This document shows positions 42,117 to 51,104 of a DNA stretch of 64,000 nt, in pieces. The translations under genes and the position numbers were made by a program. This stretch comes from Acetobacter fallax (GTDB lineage Bacteria > Pseudomonadota > Alphaproteobacteria > Acetobacterales > Acetobacteraceae). Position 1 is the first letter of the stretch. Every line of letters starts with the position of its first letter. The DNA lies in assembly GCF_011516735.1 (NCBI RefSeq), contig NZ_WOSX01000005.1, forward strand, positions 62,001-126,000, in the 5' to 3' direction. The notes under the pieces were generated by a model. The model saw only the letters and a list, made by a program, of their open reading frames with translations. It was not told where the DNA came from and ran no database searches.

Positions 42117-42995
42117 TCAGCGCTCGGCGAACGCCTTTTCGACGACATACGCCCCCGGACGCGAGTTGTTGCCTTCGTCGAAGCCGCGCGCTTCGAGGAG
42201 TTTCTCGGTGTCGGCCAGCATTTCCGGCGAACCACAGATCATCACACGGTCATGCTCGGGGTCGATTTCCGGGATATTCAGGTCGCGGAAGATCCTGCCG
42301 TTTTCTATCAGGGTGGTGATGCGGTCGGAGACTTCGAACTCTTCGCGGGTGACGGCCGGGTAGTAGCGGAGTTTCGAGGAGATGTATTCGCCAAGGAACT
42401 CATGCCCGCGCAGGTCGGCGCTGATGTATTTCTGATAGGCGAGTTCGCTTCTGATGCGGACGGTGTGCGTCAGGATGACGTTGTCGTAGCGCTCGTAGCA
42501 CTCAGGGTCACGGATGAGGCTCATGAACGGGGCGAGGCCGGTGCCGGTCGAGAGGAAATAGAGATTGCGGCCAGGACGCAGGTTGTCGAGCAGCAGGGTG
42601 CCGACGGGCTTGCGCCCGATCAGCACGGTATCACCGACCTTGACGTGTTGCAGGCGCGAGGTGAGCGGGCCGTCCGGCACGGCGATGGAGAGGAACTCCA
42701 TGTGGTCTTCGTAGTTCGCCGAGGCGATGGAATAGGCGCGGAGGAGCGGCTTGCCGTCCACCTCGATTCCGATCATCGCAAACTGGCCGTTTTCGAACCG
42801 GAGCGCCGGGTCGCGCGTTGTGGTGAAGCTGAACAGGCGGTCTGTCCAGTGATGCACCGTCAGCACTTCCGCCGGGTAGAGGTGCGGGTATTCTTTCGTC
42901 GGCGTGGCCAGATGCCACACGCCTTCATGGCCTTCGACCGGCAGGAGGCCGGAGGGAGCCAGTTCGGGAGCGAGGCGCGTCAGCGTTTCGGACAT
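42117..42995 (-). CDS. fpr: Ferredoxin/flavodoxin--NADP reductase
   Basis: The protein has 292 residues. EVLTVHHWTDRLFSFTTTRD, PALRFENGQFAMIGIEVDGK, LRAYSIASANYEDHMEFLSI (FAD-binding RAYSxAS), YFLSTGTGLAPFMSLIRDPE (NADP pyrophosphate binding), and the C-terminal VMICGSPEMLADTEKLLEAR, YVVEKAFAER are the bacterial Fpr pattern. There are ~35 extra residues at the N-terminus compared with the usual ~258. It links NADPH to ferredoxin or flavodoxin in iron-sulfur and redox stress metabolism. A repeat block separates it from gor downstream. Confidence 0.94.
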   Translation of the reverse strand: MSETLTRLAPELAPSGLLPVEGHEGVWHLATPTKEYPHLYPAEVLTVHHWTDRLFSFTTTRDPALRFENGQFAMIGIEVDGKPLLRAYSIASANYEDHMEFLSIAVPDGPLTSRLQHVKVGDTVLIGRKPVGTLLLDNLRPGRNLYFLSTGTGLAPFMSLIRDPECYERYDNVILTHTVRIRSELAYQKYISADLRGHEFLGEYISSKLRYYPAVTREEFEVSDRITTLIENGRIFRDLNIPEIDPEHDRVMICGSPEMLADTEKLLEARGFDEGNNSRPGAYVVEKAFAER

Positions 42996-43259
42996 GGCCG
43001 GGAAGTCTCCGTGTTTAAGGGCGTCACACTGTGGAACAGGGGCCGTCTGGTCGTGCAGAACCTGTCCGGCGGGCGTGCGCCAGATTGCCGGGCGAATTGG
43101 GTGGCGTTTTTAAGGGCAAGTGCTGTCTTATACCAGCATAATTTGTGCGAATCTGGTGCGAAGCCGGGACAAAGCACATGGTGAGGGCGTGGTTTTCGGG
43201 GGCTGGTCATTTTCTGATGCGCGGAGCTGAAGCTGCGCATTCTTAAGAAACCAGGGTGC

Positions 43260-43823
43260 TCATGGCTTCTGTTCAGCCATTTTGGGCAAGGCCGGGTCCG
43301 ACCGAAGGGGAGCCTGATCGAAGACCTGTGTTGAGTTTGCGGGCGCGCACATCTGGCGGGCGAAGTGCTGATGCAGGTCGCCGGGGGGAATGTCGAGCAC
43401 GAGGAGGTCCGGTGTGACGCAGTTTCCGGCGTCATAGGCGTCACTGGCGACCCAGTGCAGGCGGGTTGTCAGTTCGGGCTCCGGCGCAATGGCAACGGGG
43501 AGCATGACCGGACCAGGATGCATGCCGGGCGACGGGCGCCGTTCAGCGGGCACAAAGTGGCCGCTGCTGTCCTCGAAGTGCAGATGCGGCAGCGTCTGTA
43601 CCGTGCAGGGTGATGCGCTGATATTGCGCAGCACCAGTAATGTGCCGCTCTGTGACATGCCGTTAAAGGCACCATTTTCGTCGTCGAAGCTGAGGGAAAG
43701 GTCCGCTGCGGTGCAACCGGGATATTGATATTCCCTGACCGGGGCGGTCTCCGCTCCGAAGAGCGGTGAAACGACCGTGCCGAGGGCCAGTGCGACGGCA
43801 AAGCGAACGAGTATGGTGGTCAC
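43260..43823 (-). CDS. Secreted DUF4232-like protein
   Basis: The protein has 187 residues from GTG 43823, chosen because a signal peptide (TTILVRFAVALALGTVVSPL) begins there; the frame is open farther upstream through the previous gene. The mature region starts YPGCTAADLSLSFDDENGAF, has SGTLLVLRNISASPCTVQTL, then a long beta-rich body with three further Cys, resembling the DUF4232 immunoglobulin-like fold (C-x-A-x-x-L at the start, a N-x-S-x-x-x-C-x-L strand). It is predicted periplasmic; function unknown. It begins 13 bp after the stop of the gene at 43837, suggesting coupling. Confidence 0.7.
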   Translation of the reverse strand: MTTILVRFAVALALGTVVSPLFGAETAPVREYQYPGCTAADLSLSFDDENGAFNGMSQSGTLLVLRNISASPCTVQTLPHLHFEDSSGHFVPAERRPSPGMHPGPVMLPVAIAPEPELTTRLHWVASDAYDAGNCVTPDLLVLDIPPGDLHQHFARQMCAPANSTQVFDQAPLRSDPALPKMAEQKP

Positions 43824-43836
43824 TGGTCGCACTCTG

Positions 43837-44304
43837 TCATGGTCCGGGCACCACATCCGGCCCTGGGCGGGCGACAAAACCGAGCACGTGGCCGGTTGCC
43901 GGATCAAGATGGCAGGCCCATGAAAACGATGTCCAGCGGATTGTTGCTGTTCCTGCATGGAGGAACTGGCCCCGGCCTTCCACCAGTGCGGGACTGACCA
44001 CATGCTGGCTGTCCAGCCGCTCGTCCTGAAGGAAGAACCGGTACGGAGAGCTTCCGAGTTTCACAAGGGTCTTTCGGGCTGCGTCCTGACAGAGGAAGGT
44101 TGTCATCAGCCAGGCCGCACCCTGATCCCGTGTGGCCCTGCGTTCGTCAGGATTCTTCATTGCTGCGAGATGCTGGTCGATGATCTGCTGTTCGACGGGT
44201 GATGGACGGATCCCTGTTGAGTCAGCGTGTGATGATGTGATGAATGCCGGGAACGTTATGACGCAGATAATAATTCCGCTGAGATATCCGTTCATGTTTC
44301 TCAT
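43837..44304 (-). CDS. Secreted protein, function unknown
   Basis: The protein has 155 residues. N-terminal signal segment NGYLSGIIICVITFPAFITS with cleavage near SSHA-DS. The mature part contains VEQQIIDQHLAAMKNPDERR, AAWLMTTFLCQDAARKTLVK, a beta-rich middle and a Trp/Cys strand (IRWTSFSWACHLDPATGHVL) before a Pro-rich end. No family recognised. It is directly upstream of the DUF4232-like gene and probably co-expressed and exported with it. ATG 44295 is an alternative start. Confidence 0.65.
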   Translation of the reverse strand: MRNMNGYLSGIIICVITFPAFITSSHADSTGIRPSPVEQQIIDQHLAAMKNPDERRATRDQGAAWLMTTFLCQDAARKTLVKLGSSPYRFFLQDERLDSQHVVSPALVEGRGQFLHAGTATIRWTSFSWACHLDPATGHVLGFVARPGPDVVPGP

Positions 44305-44499
44305 TCAACCTGATCCGGCACTATTCTGTTCGCCTGCGCTTTTGCCTGTGTTTTAAAATCAGTGTTTTAAAATATGACGCGCTGTGTGTCTTCACGTTGC
44401 CGGATATTCGCTGAAAAGGTCATAGGAAATCAGCATCATAAGCATATTCCGGGAGAGCGTTTGTCTGGCGCGTACTTTTGATTATCGAAGCGTAGCGGG

Positions 44500-44690
44500 G
44501 ATTTGCCCCGCTGCAAAGGCACGCTTCTCGTTGCCGGCAAGCGCTTCGTCAGGGCTTTGCCCTAAAACCTGCCAAAGGTCTTTGACATTTGGAAACCTGC
44601 TTATTTATCAAACGATAAAGATGAAGAGATCCGCGACCCCCTGCCGGGTGCGGGCAGAGCCCGCTTCCCTGCCCGGACTTATTTTTCTCA
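44500..44690. repeat. Mosaic palindromic intergenic repeat, block 10 (degraded)
   Basis: The 383-bp gap 44305-44687 holds an AT-rich 5' part without features, then GCGGGGATTTGCCCCGC (hairpin, ~44496), CAGGGCTTTGCCCTAAAACC, CCAAAGGTCTTTGACATTTGG, CTGCTTATTTATCA, CCCCCTGCCGGGTGCGGGCA and GAGCCCGC. The palindromes carry more mismatches than in other blocks. The block runs almost to the stop of the S10 peptidase. Confidence 0.75.
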
Positions 44691-46364
44691 GTTCGGAAGG
44701 TTGTCGTTGGCGCGGATGAAGGCGGCGGCATTATCGTGCAGTTCCTTCAGAGCGGGCGCGTGGGTGTAGACCATATGCCCTGACATATACTGATGGAATT
44801 CGATATTTCCGGCCAGCTTACGTGGAATGGGGAGGTGGTTCATCTCATAGATACCCTCGAAATACGGAGTGCCGAGATCGAAATAGCCCTGGTTGAGCTG
44901 CACTTTCAGGGAGGGATTCTGTTTCATGGCATCAGCAAGATCCGGCAATACGTTGGGCAGACCGCGTTTTGAGGAGGGCATGCCGGGCTGTGCGTGGCTG
45001 AAATCCCATTTGCCGATTGAGTGGGCGCTGGGTTTGTATTCCTGGTAAGCGCCGGTTGCGCTGTCGCCACCATAATGCAGGACTTCGCGAGAGTAATCAT
45101 TGAAAGCCGAGAGGTAGGCGGAGCCGAGCGCCGAGCCCATCGGGTCATAATACGGGTGCTGGGAGAGCGGATCGATCGAGAAGCCCGAGAAGCGGCTGTC
45201 GAGGCGACCGGTGTCGATGTCCTGATCTCCCAGGAGGGTTTTTTCAAATTCTCCGCCATCGACACGCAGACTGGCGTGTTTGATGTAGTCCACTGGCAGG
45301 CCTGTATAACCGTGTAGCTTTTCGGCGATTTCGTTGAATTTCGCTTCCGGCAGGGCGGTTCCCTGTTGCAGCGCGGCTGTGTAGTCGGTCAGCGTGAAAT
45401 GCTCGACCTCGTGAAGGAAGGCGGGCAGATCTGTCGGCATCGGGGAAAGTTTTTTGTGATACCAGGCTGTTGCGGCGAAGCTCGGCAGGGCCAGGATGTA
45501 GGGCATATCCATGCCGGGGTTGGCCTGCGGGCGGTCGATGGTGTTGTCGTAGTTCAGGATCTGGGACAGGAGCATGACGCCGTTCAGGTCGATGCTTTTG
45601 TCTTCCGCCAGCATGTTGGCGACGATTGCGGACCGGGTTGTGCCGTAGCTTTCACCGAACAGGAATTTCGGCGAGTTGTAGCGTTTGTAGCGACCGAGAA
45701 ACTGCGCGATGAAATCGGTGAAGGCGCGGGCATCGGGGTCGGTGCCGTAAAAGGCTTTGTCCTTGTCCTTACCGCCAAGGCGACCGAAGCCGGTTCCGGG
45801 AGCGTCGATGAACACCAGGTCGGTGACATCGAGCAGGCTGTCATCGTTGTCGATCAGTGTGTAAGGCGCGGCGGGGGTGTGCGTGTCGTCTGCTGTCCGG
45901 ATACGGCGGGGACCGAAGGCGCCCATGTGGAGCCAGACCGTCGCTGAGCCGGGGCCGCCGTTATAGACGAAAGTGATGGGGCGCGAGGCGGCGGGAACGC
46001 CTTTTTTGAAATAGGCGACGTAGAACATGGACGCGACGGGTTCGTCTTCCGGCTTCGTTGTTTTTTCCGGCGCGGCGTCATCCCAGCCTTTGGGGTGGAC
46101 GATCAGCGTGCCGGCGATGGCCTGATAGGCGATTCTCTGGCCGCGGATGGAGACGGCACCGTCGCTGACGACCTGCTGTGGTTTGAAGGAGAACGGGCTG
46201 TCTTCTTTGTGTGTTTCGGCGGAGGTGGGTTTTACCGGTCCGGAGACATCGCTGGCACAGGCTGACGGAGCGGAAAGCGCGGTCGATGCGATGATTGCGA
46301 GGGGGAGGGAGAGAGGGAGAAGGCGGCGGAAGGCGGATTTCGGCCCGGTGTAAGGACAGATCAT
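44688..46364 (-). CDS. Peptidase S10 family serine carboxypeptidase
   Basis: The protein has 558 residues with signal peptide LLPLSLPLAIIASTALSAPS. The S10 motifs are RPITFVYNGGPGSATVWLHM (oxyanion region), DLVFIDAPGTGFGRLGG, the nucleophile S239 in FGESYGTTRSA, and the C-terminal H530 in MSGHMVYTHAP, with an Asp in NQGYFDLGTPYFEG. Bacterial members with this NGGPGS..WLHMG form are periplasmic and trim peptides from the C-terminus. The triad looks complete. It is a single gene, with repeats after it. Confidence 0.92.
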   Translation of the reverse strand: MICPYTGPKSAFRRLLPLSLPLAIIASTALSAPSACASDVSGPVKPTSAETHKEDSPFSFKPQQVVSDGAVSIRGQRIAYQAIAGTLIVHPKGWDDAAPEKTTKPEDEPVASMFYVAYFKKGVPAASRPITFVYNGGPGSATVWLHMGAFGPRRIRTADDTHTPAAPYTLIDNDDSLLDVTDLVFIDAPGTGFGRLGGKDKDKAFYGTDPDARAFTDFIAQFLGRYKRYNSPKFLFGESYGTTRSAIVANMLAEDKSIDLNGVMLLSQILNYDNTIDRPQANPGMDMPYILALPSFAATAWYHKKLSPMPTDLPAFLHEVEHFTLTDYTAALQQGTALPEAKFNEIAEKLHGYTGLPVDYIKHASLRVDGGEFEKTLLGDQDIDTGRLDSRFSGFSIDPLSQHPYYDPMGSALGSAYLSAFNDYSREVLHYGGDSATGAYQEYKPSAHSIGKWDFSHAQPGMPSSKRGLPNVLPDLADAMKQNPSLKVQLNQGYFDLGTPYFEGIYEMNHLPIPRKLAGNIEFHQYMSGHMVYTHAPALKELHDNAAAFIRANDNLPN

Positions 46365-46754
46365 GGCGGACTCTTCGTTAAGGCTGAACAGGACTTGCTA
46401 TAATGAAGGTGGACCGATTCGGGCGGGGAACGCAACCTGGCGGGCCATAAGGTGGCAATGCATGGTATGCACTGTGGCATCGCCGGTTCGGGTTATGATG
46501 AAACACATCGCACCGTTGGGGCTGATTCATGAAACACTGAGATATTCCGTGAAACTCTCAGCATGTCGCGCCGAGCCGCGCTGACCGGATGACGCTTTCC
46601 GACACCGTTGAGATGACGGTGATCACCCTTCACATCGACGATGAGCCGGCGCTGGTCGCGACGCTGACGGTGTCGTCATCATGTGTGAGCGCACGCCATT
46701 TCCGGCGGCAGATATCGCCGGGCCGGTCCGTGTTATTTTGTGAGGGTGGTGGTT
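46365..46754. other. Intergenic region upstream of the S10 peptidase gene
   Basis: These ~390 bp lie between the S10 start (46364, minus) and the stop of the hypothetical gene at 46755 (also minus). A plus-strand TGCTATAAT at 46397-46404 resembles an extended -10, but no -35 or ribosome-bound gene follows. A plus-strand frame at 46589-46852 runs into the antisense of the next gene and is not credible. Otherwise I see nothing. Confidence 0.45.
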
Positions 46755-47198
46755 TTACGACGAGCGTTTCCCGCTATCGCGCATGGCGACAACCAGGTTC
46801 ATATGGGGAGCGAGAAGACGCTGCGGAAGCGTTGGAAGATAGATTCGGATAACGTCCAGCTTCTTCGAGTCAGGGAGTGCGGCGAAGACCGGACGTGATC
46901 CGGATTCATCACCACCCTCAGCGTAGCTTTTTGCAATCGCGGCGGTAATTGTCGCGGGGACGGAGGCGAGGAGGGCTTTTTGCGCCGGGGTCAGCAACCT
47001 GTCACGTAAAGGCCCTGACAGTGTGCGTATTTCCGCGACTTTCGGTGCTTCGTAAGGCTTGAGCTGGCTCAGGGGGAACTCGACCTCGACGCCGTTGCCT
47101 TGCAGCACGTAGCCGGTCTGGCCTTCGATATCGACCAGCTTGCCGTCGTGAGCCCCTCTGAGGTCCGATACATGATCACCGATCGACAGATGGACCAC
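46755..47198 (-). CDS. Conserved-looking cytoplasmic protein, function unknown
   Basis: The protein has 147 residues, with AGGTGAG upstream of ATG 47198. The N-terminal ~50 residues (LSIGDHVSDLRGAHDGKLVD, IEGQTGYVLQGNGVEVEFPL) look like a small SH3-type beta barrel, and the rest is helical, with LTPAQKALLASVPATITAAI and KKLDVIRIYLPTLPQRLLAP. No signal, no membrane segment, no catalytic motif. It might bind nucleic acid or a partner protein, by fold guess only. It lies 130 bp downstream of the YncE-type gene on the same strand. Confidence 0.65.
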   Translation of the reverse strand: MVHLSIGDHVSDLRGAHDGKLVDIEGQTGYVLQGNGVEVEFPLSQLKPYEAPKVAEIRTLSGPLRDRLLTPAQKALLASVPATITAAIAKSYAEGGDESGSRPVFAALPDSKKLDVIRIYLPTLPQRLLAPHMNLVVAMRDSGKRSS

Positions 47199-47328
47199 AG
47201 CTCACCTCCTGATATCCGCACAGATGCGGTTCACAGGGGGTCATGGATAAGACGACCGGTCAAGCAATCAGGTGACGTCAGGGTTTGCGGGCCGGCGCGA
47301 TGAGACGCCGCCCCACGGACGGCCCTTA

Positions 47329-48534
47329 TCAGCGCATGATACCGGTGTGACCGACGGAGTAACGGCCTGGCTGCGGCCAGACGGTCAGGCCGTGGGGTTC
47401 GGCGCCGACGGGAATCTCTTTCATCGCGCCTGTTGTGGTGTCGATCGCATAGACGACATCATCGAAGCGTCCGGAGAGCCAGAGCAGTTTTCCGTCGGCG
47501 CTGACATTGCCCATATCGGGGCTGCCGCCGCCGGGGACCGGCCAGGTTCTGATGACCTTATTTGTGGCGAAGTCTACGACCGAGACGCTGCCATCCTTGC
47601 TGTGGCGCGGGCCGTGGACCTTATGCGAGCCACGATTTGCGACATACATGACGGTGTCGTCGCGGCTTGGGTAGATGCCGTGCGTGCCGACGCCGGTATG
47701 GATGAAGCCGGTCTCTTTGAACGTGTCTCCATCGAGAACGAATACGCCGTCTGCATGCATGTCGGCGACGTAGAAGGTTTTGCCGTTCGGAGCGGCCAGG
47801 ATGTCCTGGGGCATACCGCCGGTGGAGAGCTTCAGATAGCCGAGCAGCCGGCGGTTAACTGTATCGACTTTGGCGACCATGCCGCCGAATTCGCAGGTGA
47901 AGATCGCGTAGCGGCCGTCGATGGAGAAGGCGGCGTGGTTGATACCGCGACATTCCGGCGCTTCGACGGAGCCCTGCATCGCCATGGTGTGCGGGTCACG
48001 GAAATCGAGGCGTTTGCGGGCTTCGGCCACGACGATTGCCGATTTTCCGTCGGGGGTGAAATACATATTGTACGGGTCATCGACCGGGATGGCCTGACCC
48101 GGCTTGCCGGTACGCGGGTTGATCGGAGTCAGGCTGCCCTGGGTTGTGCCTTCGGCATTGTTGGTCGCCCAGAGGGTACGCAGATCCCAGGACGGGACGA
48201 CGTGCTGCGGGCTGCGGCCAACCGGGAAGCGATCGACGACGGTCATTGTTGCGGGATCAATCACGTAGACATCGTTTGACCGGAGGTTCGGCACGTAGAT
48301 CCGGGCAGGATCTTTCGCCACTTCCGGCGCGATGTTGTCCGGACGGGCTTCCGAATAGATGTTGTTCGGATTGATTACCGGGGGCATGCCGGGGATGGTC
48401 TGGATCGCACTGGCTGTCGCAGGTGCGGGCAGGGCCGCAGCGGGCTCCGGGGTCTGGGCCCGGGCTGGCGCCAGAGCGCATATGCCAAGCAGTGCCGCTG
48501 TCGCAACGCCGGTCAGAAATGTATTTTTCATCAT
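47329..48534 (-). CDS. Secreted YncE-family beta-propeller protein
   Basis: The protein has 401 residues with signal peptide FLTGVATAALLGICALAPAR. The mature protein is a seven-bladed propeller with repeating VYVIDPATMTVVDRFPVGRS, QHVVPSWDLRTLWATNN, GMPQDILAAPNGKTFYVADM, HADGVFVLDGD, VSADGKLLWLSGRFDDVVYA units typical of YncE/cytochrome-cd1-like propellers. In acetic acid bacteria and methylotrophs such proteins often go with PQQ-dependent oxidation, but no cofactor site is visible. It should act in the periplasm. Single gene. Confidence 0.85.
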   Translation of the reverse strand: MMKNTFLTGVATAALLGICALAPARAQTPEPAAALPAPATASAIQTIPGMPPVINPNNIYSEARPDNIAPEVAKDPARIYVPNLRSNDVYVIDPATMTVVDRFPVGRSPQHVVPSWDLRTLWATNNAEGTTQGSLTPINPRTGKPGQAIPVDDPYNMYFTPDGKSAIVVAEARKRLDFRDPHTMAMQGSVEAPECRGINHAAFSIDGRYAIFTCEFGGMVAKVDTVNRRLLGYLKLSTGGMPQDILAAPNGKTFYVADMHADGVFVLDGDTFKETGFIHTGVGTHGIYPSRDDTVMYVANRGSHKVHGPRHSKDGSVSVVDFATNKVIRTWPVPGGGSPDMGNVSADGKLLWLSGRFDDVVYAIDTTTGAMKEIPVGAEPHGLTVWPQPGRYSVGHTGIMR

Positions 48535-48599
48535 AATATGTCAGCTTCCTCCGCGGGCGCACGCATAGCACAGGCGCGGGGGGCGGCAAGCGATCTGCA

Positions 48600-48838
48600 T
48601 CAAACCGGTGAAAAATATGGTGTGTGGGAGGTGTGCCCGCAGGCCTGGCCTGAGACCACACGCTCCTGCACCACGATGTGTTTTCAATAAAATGGTTTCC
48701 AAAGGTCTGTGACCTTTGGTGGGTTCCAGGGCAAAGCCCTGAGAAGATGCTGGCACTTAACGCTAACAAAGCCTTTGAAAACAGGTTTGTTTAACGGATC
48801 GGGGCGCACAGGGGCTGTAGTCCGGATGGGTTCCGGGG
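48600..48838. repeat. Mosaic palindromic intergenic repeat, block 11
   Basis: Between tsaD stop and the YncE-type start: a degraded GCAGGCCTGGCCTGAG and TCCTGCACCACGATGTG pair, then AATAAAATGGTTTCC, CCAAAGGTCTGTGACCTTTGG, CAGGGCAAAGCCCTGAG, GGCACTTAACGCTAACAAAG, and GATCGGGGCGCACAGGGGCT. The second half is nearly identical to parts of blocks 1, 7 and 13. Confidence 0.85.
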
Positions 48839-49957
48839 TCAGGCCGGCTCGAAACGGCCGGCCATTTCCGCCAGAGGCCAGCGGGGGCGTGGACGCATGG
48901 CGCGGTCATCGGGGACGGGCAGATCGCGGCGGGCGGCTTCGCGGCAGATTTCGAGGGCCGCCCATCCGACCATGACGGCGTTATCCGTGCAGAGGCGGAG
49001 TGGCGGGGCCACGAAAGGGAGGCTGTGTTCGGCGGCGAGCCCGGTGAGGCAGGCCCGGAGCACGCTGTTGGCCGCTACGCCGCCGGCGGCGACGAGGGCG
49101 GTGGGGCGTTCCATCATCGCGAGGGCGTGAGTGACGCGGTCCCTGATGACGTCCGCGACGGCCTGCTGGAAACTGGCGGCGAGGTCGGCGGCGACCTGGC
49201 GTGGCAGAGGGGCCGATCCGAAGGGTTCGAGCTGACGGGCGATGGCGGTTTTCAGGCCGGAAAAGGAGAAATCGCAGCCTGCGCGTCCTTTCAGGGGGCG
49301 CGGCAGGGCGAAGGCGGTGGGGTTCCCTTCCCTTGCGAGTGTTTCCAGGGCGGGGCCGCCGGGCCAGCCGAGGCCGAGCATTTTGGCGACTTTATCGAAG
49401 GCTTCGCCGGCGGCGTCGTCGATTGTGCCGCCGAGGCGGCGATAATGTCCGACGCCTTCGACGGCGAGGCACTGGCAGTGCCCCCCTGAGACGAGCAGCA
49501 GCAGGTAAGGGAATAAAAGTTGCCCGTCAAAAACACCGGGCAGCCTTGCCGAGAGTGCATGTGCTTCGATGTGATTGACGGCGATGAACGGCTTTCCGAG
49601 CGCGATGGCGAGGCCTTTTCCGAAGCTGGCGCCGACGATCAGGCCGCCGATCAGACCGGGCCCGGTGCTGGCGGCGACGGCGCTCAGATCAGACCGTCTG
49701 AGGCCGGACGATTCCAGTGTTTTTCGTGCCAGATCGGGCAATAATGCCAGATGCGCCCTTGCGGCGATCTCGGGCACGACGCCTCCGAAAGCGGCGTGAT
49801 CTTCCTGGGAAATCAGGCGTTCGGCGAGGATGGTTCCGTCCGGTGCGAGGATGGCGCAGGCGGTCTCGTCGCAGGAGGACTCGATGGCCAGGAGGGGACC
49901 CTCGGGACTCGTCTTTCCGACAGGATAAGCATTGCTCCTGATGCTGTCTGGCGTCAT
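48839..49957 (-). CDS. tsaD: tRNA N6-adenosine threonylcarbamoyltransferase TsaD
   Basis: The protein has 372 residues. The family landmarks are AIESSCDETACAILAPDG near the start, GGVVPEIAARAHLALLP, the metal-binding H129 and H133 in VNHIEAHALSARL, LLLVSGGHCQ, DDAAGEAFDKVAKMLGLGWP, and LVAAGGVAANSVLR. It transfers the threonylcarbamoyl group to A37 of ANN-decoding tRNAs together with TsaB/TsaE. An extra ~20 residues precede the usual start. It is divergent from hemC with only 41 bp between them, an arrangement known in other alphaproteobacteria. Confidence 0.97.
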   Translation of the reverse strand: MTPDSIRSNAYPVGKTSPEGPLLAIESSCDETACAILAPDGTILAERLISQEDHAAFGGVVPEIAARAHLALLPDLARKTLESSGLRRSDLSAVAASTGPGLIGGLIVGASFGKGLAIALGKPFIAVNHIEAHALSARLPGVFDGQLLFPYLLLLVSGGHCQCLAVEGVGHYRRLGGTIDDAAGEAFDKVAKMLGLGWPGGPALETLAREGNPTAFALPRPLKGRAGCDFSFSGLKTAIARQLEPFGSAPLPRQVAADLAASFQQAVADVIRDRVTHALAMMERPTALVAAGGVAANSVLRACLTGLAAEHSLPFVAPPLRLCTDNAVMVGWAALEICREAARRDLPVPDDRAMRPRPRWPLAEMAGRFEPA

Positions 49958-49998
49958 GTCACCTTTCCTTCACCCTGCGCTGGTAATAAATACGCGAC

Positions 49999-51072
49999 AT
50001 GGTTTCCGCACAGCCAACCCAACCGTCCCCGTCCGCAGCCCTGCAGAAAATTGCAGCGCAGGCGGCAGCCCGCCAGAAGATGGCGGTTCCGCAGCACCGT
50101 CGCCAGCAGTTGCCGCTGCGTGTCGGGACACGCGGCTCGCCGCTGGCATTATGGCAGACGCGGGCCTTTCTGACACGACTGACCCGCTTTTGTCCTGTTC
50201 TGCGGGACATGAACGCGTTTCAGGAGCACCTGATCAACACGACGGGCGATCAGGTGCAGAATCGCGCGCTGGCGGAGATTGGCGGCAAGGGGTTGTTCGC
50301 GAAGGAAATTCACGAAGCGCTGGCTGACGGGCGAATCGACTTTGCGGTGCATAGTCTGAAGGATCTGGAGACCACGCTGCCGGACGGGCTGGTTCTGGCC
50401 TGCACGATGCGGCGCGAGGATGCGCGGGATGCGCTGATTCTCGGACCGGGGCTGACGCCGGGCGATGATCCGGCTGATCCCTACTCTGCCCTGCCTTATG
50501 GTGCGCTGGTCGGCTGTGCTTCGGTGCGCAGGCAAGCGCAGATATTGCATGTGCGGCCCGATCTCCGCTTCGGGCTGCTGCGGGGCAATGTGCAGACGCG
50601 GCTGGACAAGCTGGCGGCCCGTCAGTGCGATGCGACTCTGCTGGCTCTGGCCGGTCTGCGTCGTCTTGGGATGGAGGATCGGGCCTCTGTGGTGATCGAT
50701 CCGAACGTGATGGTACCTTCCGCCGGGCAGGGCATTGTCGGGGTGACGGTTCGTGAGAGCGATATTGAGCTGCGCGAATTGCTGTCGGCGATTGAGGATT
50801 ATGAGGCGCGGGCGGTTTCGACGGCTGAGCGGGCCTTGCTGGCTGAGCTGGATGGCTCGTGCCGGACGCCGATTGGCGGTTATGCCCGGTTACTGACGCC
50901 TGTGGCCGGTCCGAAGAGCCAGCTTCATCTGACAGGACTCGTCGCCTCCGAAGACGGGACGTTTCTGCTGAAGCGCGAGATTGTGGGTTCTGCGGCCGAT
51001 GCGGAACGGATGGGGCGTGAACTCGGGCACAGTCTGCGCGCGGACAGTCCGTCCGATATTTTCACGGACTGA
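49999..51072 (+). CDS. hemC: Hydroxymethylbilane synthase (porphobilinogen deaminase)
   Basis: The protein has 357 residues with a ~38-residue Ala/Gln-rich extension before the family start LPLRVGTRGSPLALWQTRAF. GGKGLFAKEIHEALADGRID, FAVHSLKDLETTLPDGLVLA (catalytic Asp) and SVRRQAQILHVRPDLRFGLL, RGNVQTRLDKL follow, and the dipyrromethane cofactor cysteine is C288 in DGSCRTPIGGYA. It makes hydroxymethylbilane for haem and corrinoid synthesis. No ribosome site is seen at ATG 49999, and ATG 50080 is an alternative. hemD follows only after a repeat block. Confidence 0.95.
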   Translation: MVSAQPTQPSPSAALQKIAAQAAARQKMAVPQHRRQQLPLRVGTRGSPLALWQTRAFLTRLTRFCPVLRDMNAFQEHLINTTGDQVQNRALAEIGGKGLFAKEIHEALADGRIDFAVHSLKDLETTLPDGLVLACTMRREDARDALILGPGLTPGDDPADPYSALPYGALVGCASVRRQAQILHVRPDLRFGLLRGNVQTRLDKLAARQCDATLLALAGLRRLGMEDRASVVIDPNVMVPSAGQGIVGVTVRESDIELRELLSAIEDYEARAVSTAERALLAELDGSCRTPIGGYARLLTPVAGPKSQLHLTGLVASEDGTFLLKREIVGSAADAERMGRELGHSLRADSPSDIFTD

Positions 51073-51104
51073 TACCTGAAGTCCATGGAGACTGACCTTC
51101 GGAT

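Noticed and set aside
41964-43184. 406-codon plus-strand frame over fpr
   Set aside because: Antisense to a complete ferredoxin reductase gene; begins inside a repeat block.
46589-46852. 87-codon plus-strand frame after a TATAAT-like box at 46399
   Set aside because: No -35 partner, runs into the antisense of the gene at 46755, and the ribosome site is poor.
47272-48279. 335-codon plus-strand frame over the YncE-type gene
   Set aside because: Antisense to a propeller gene with signal peptide; no independent support.
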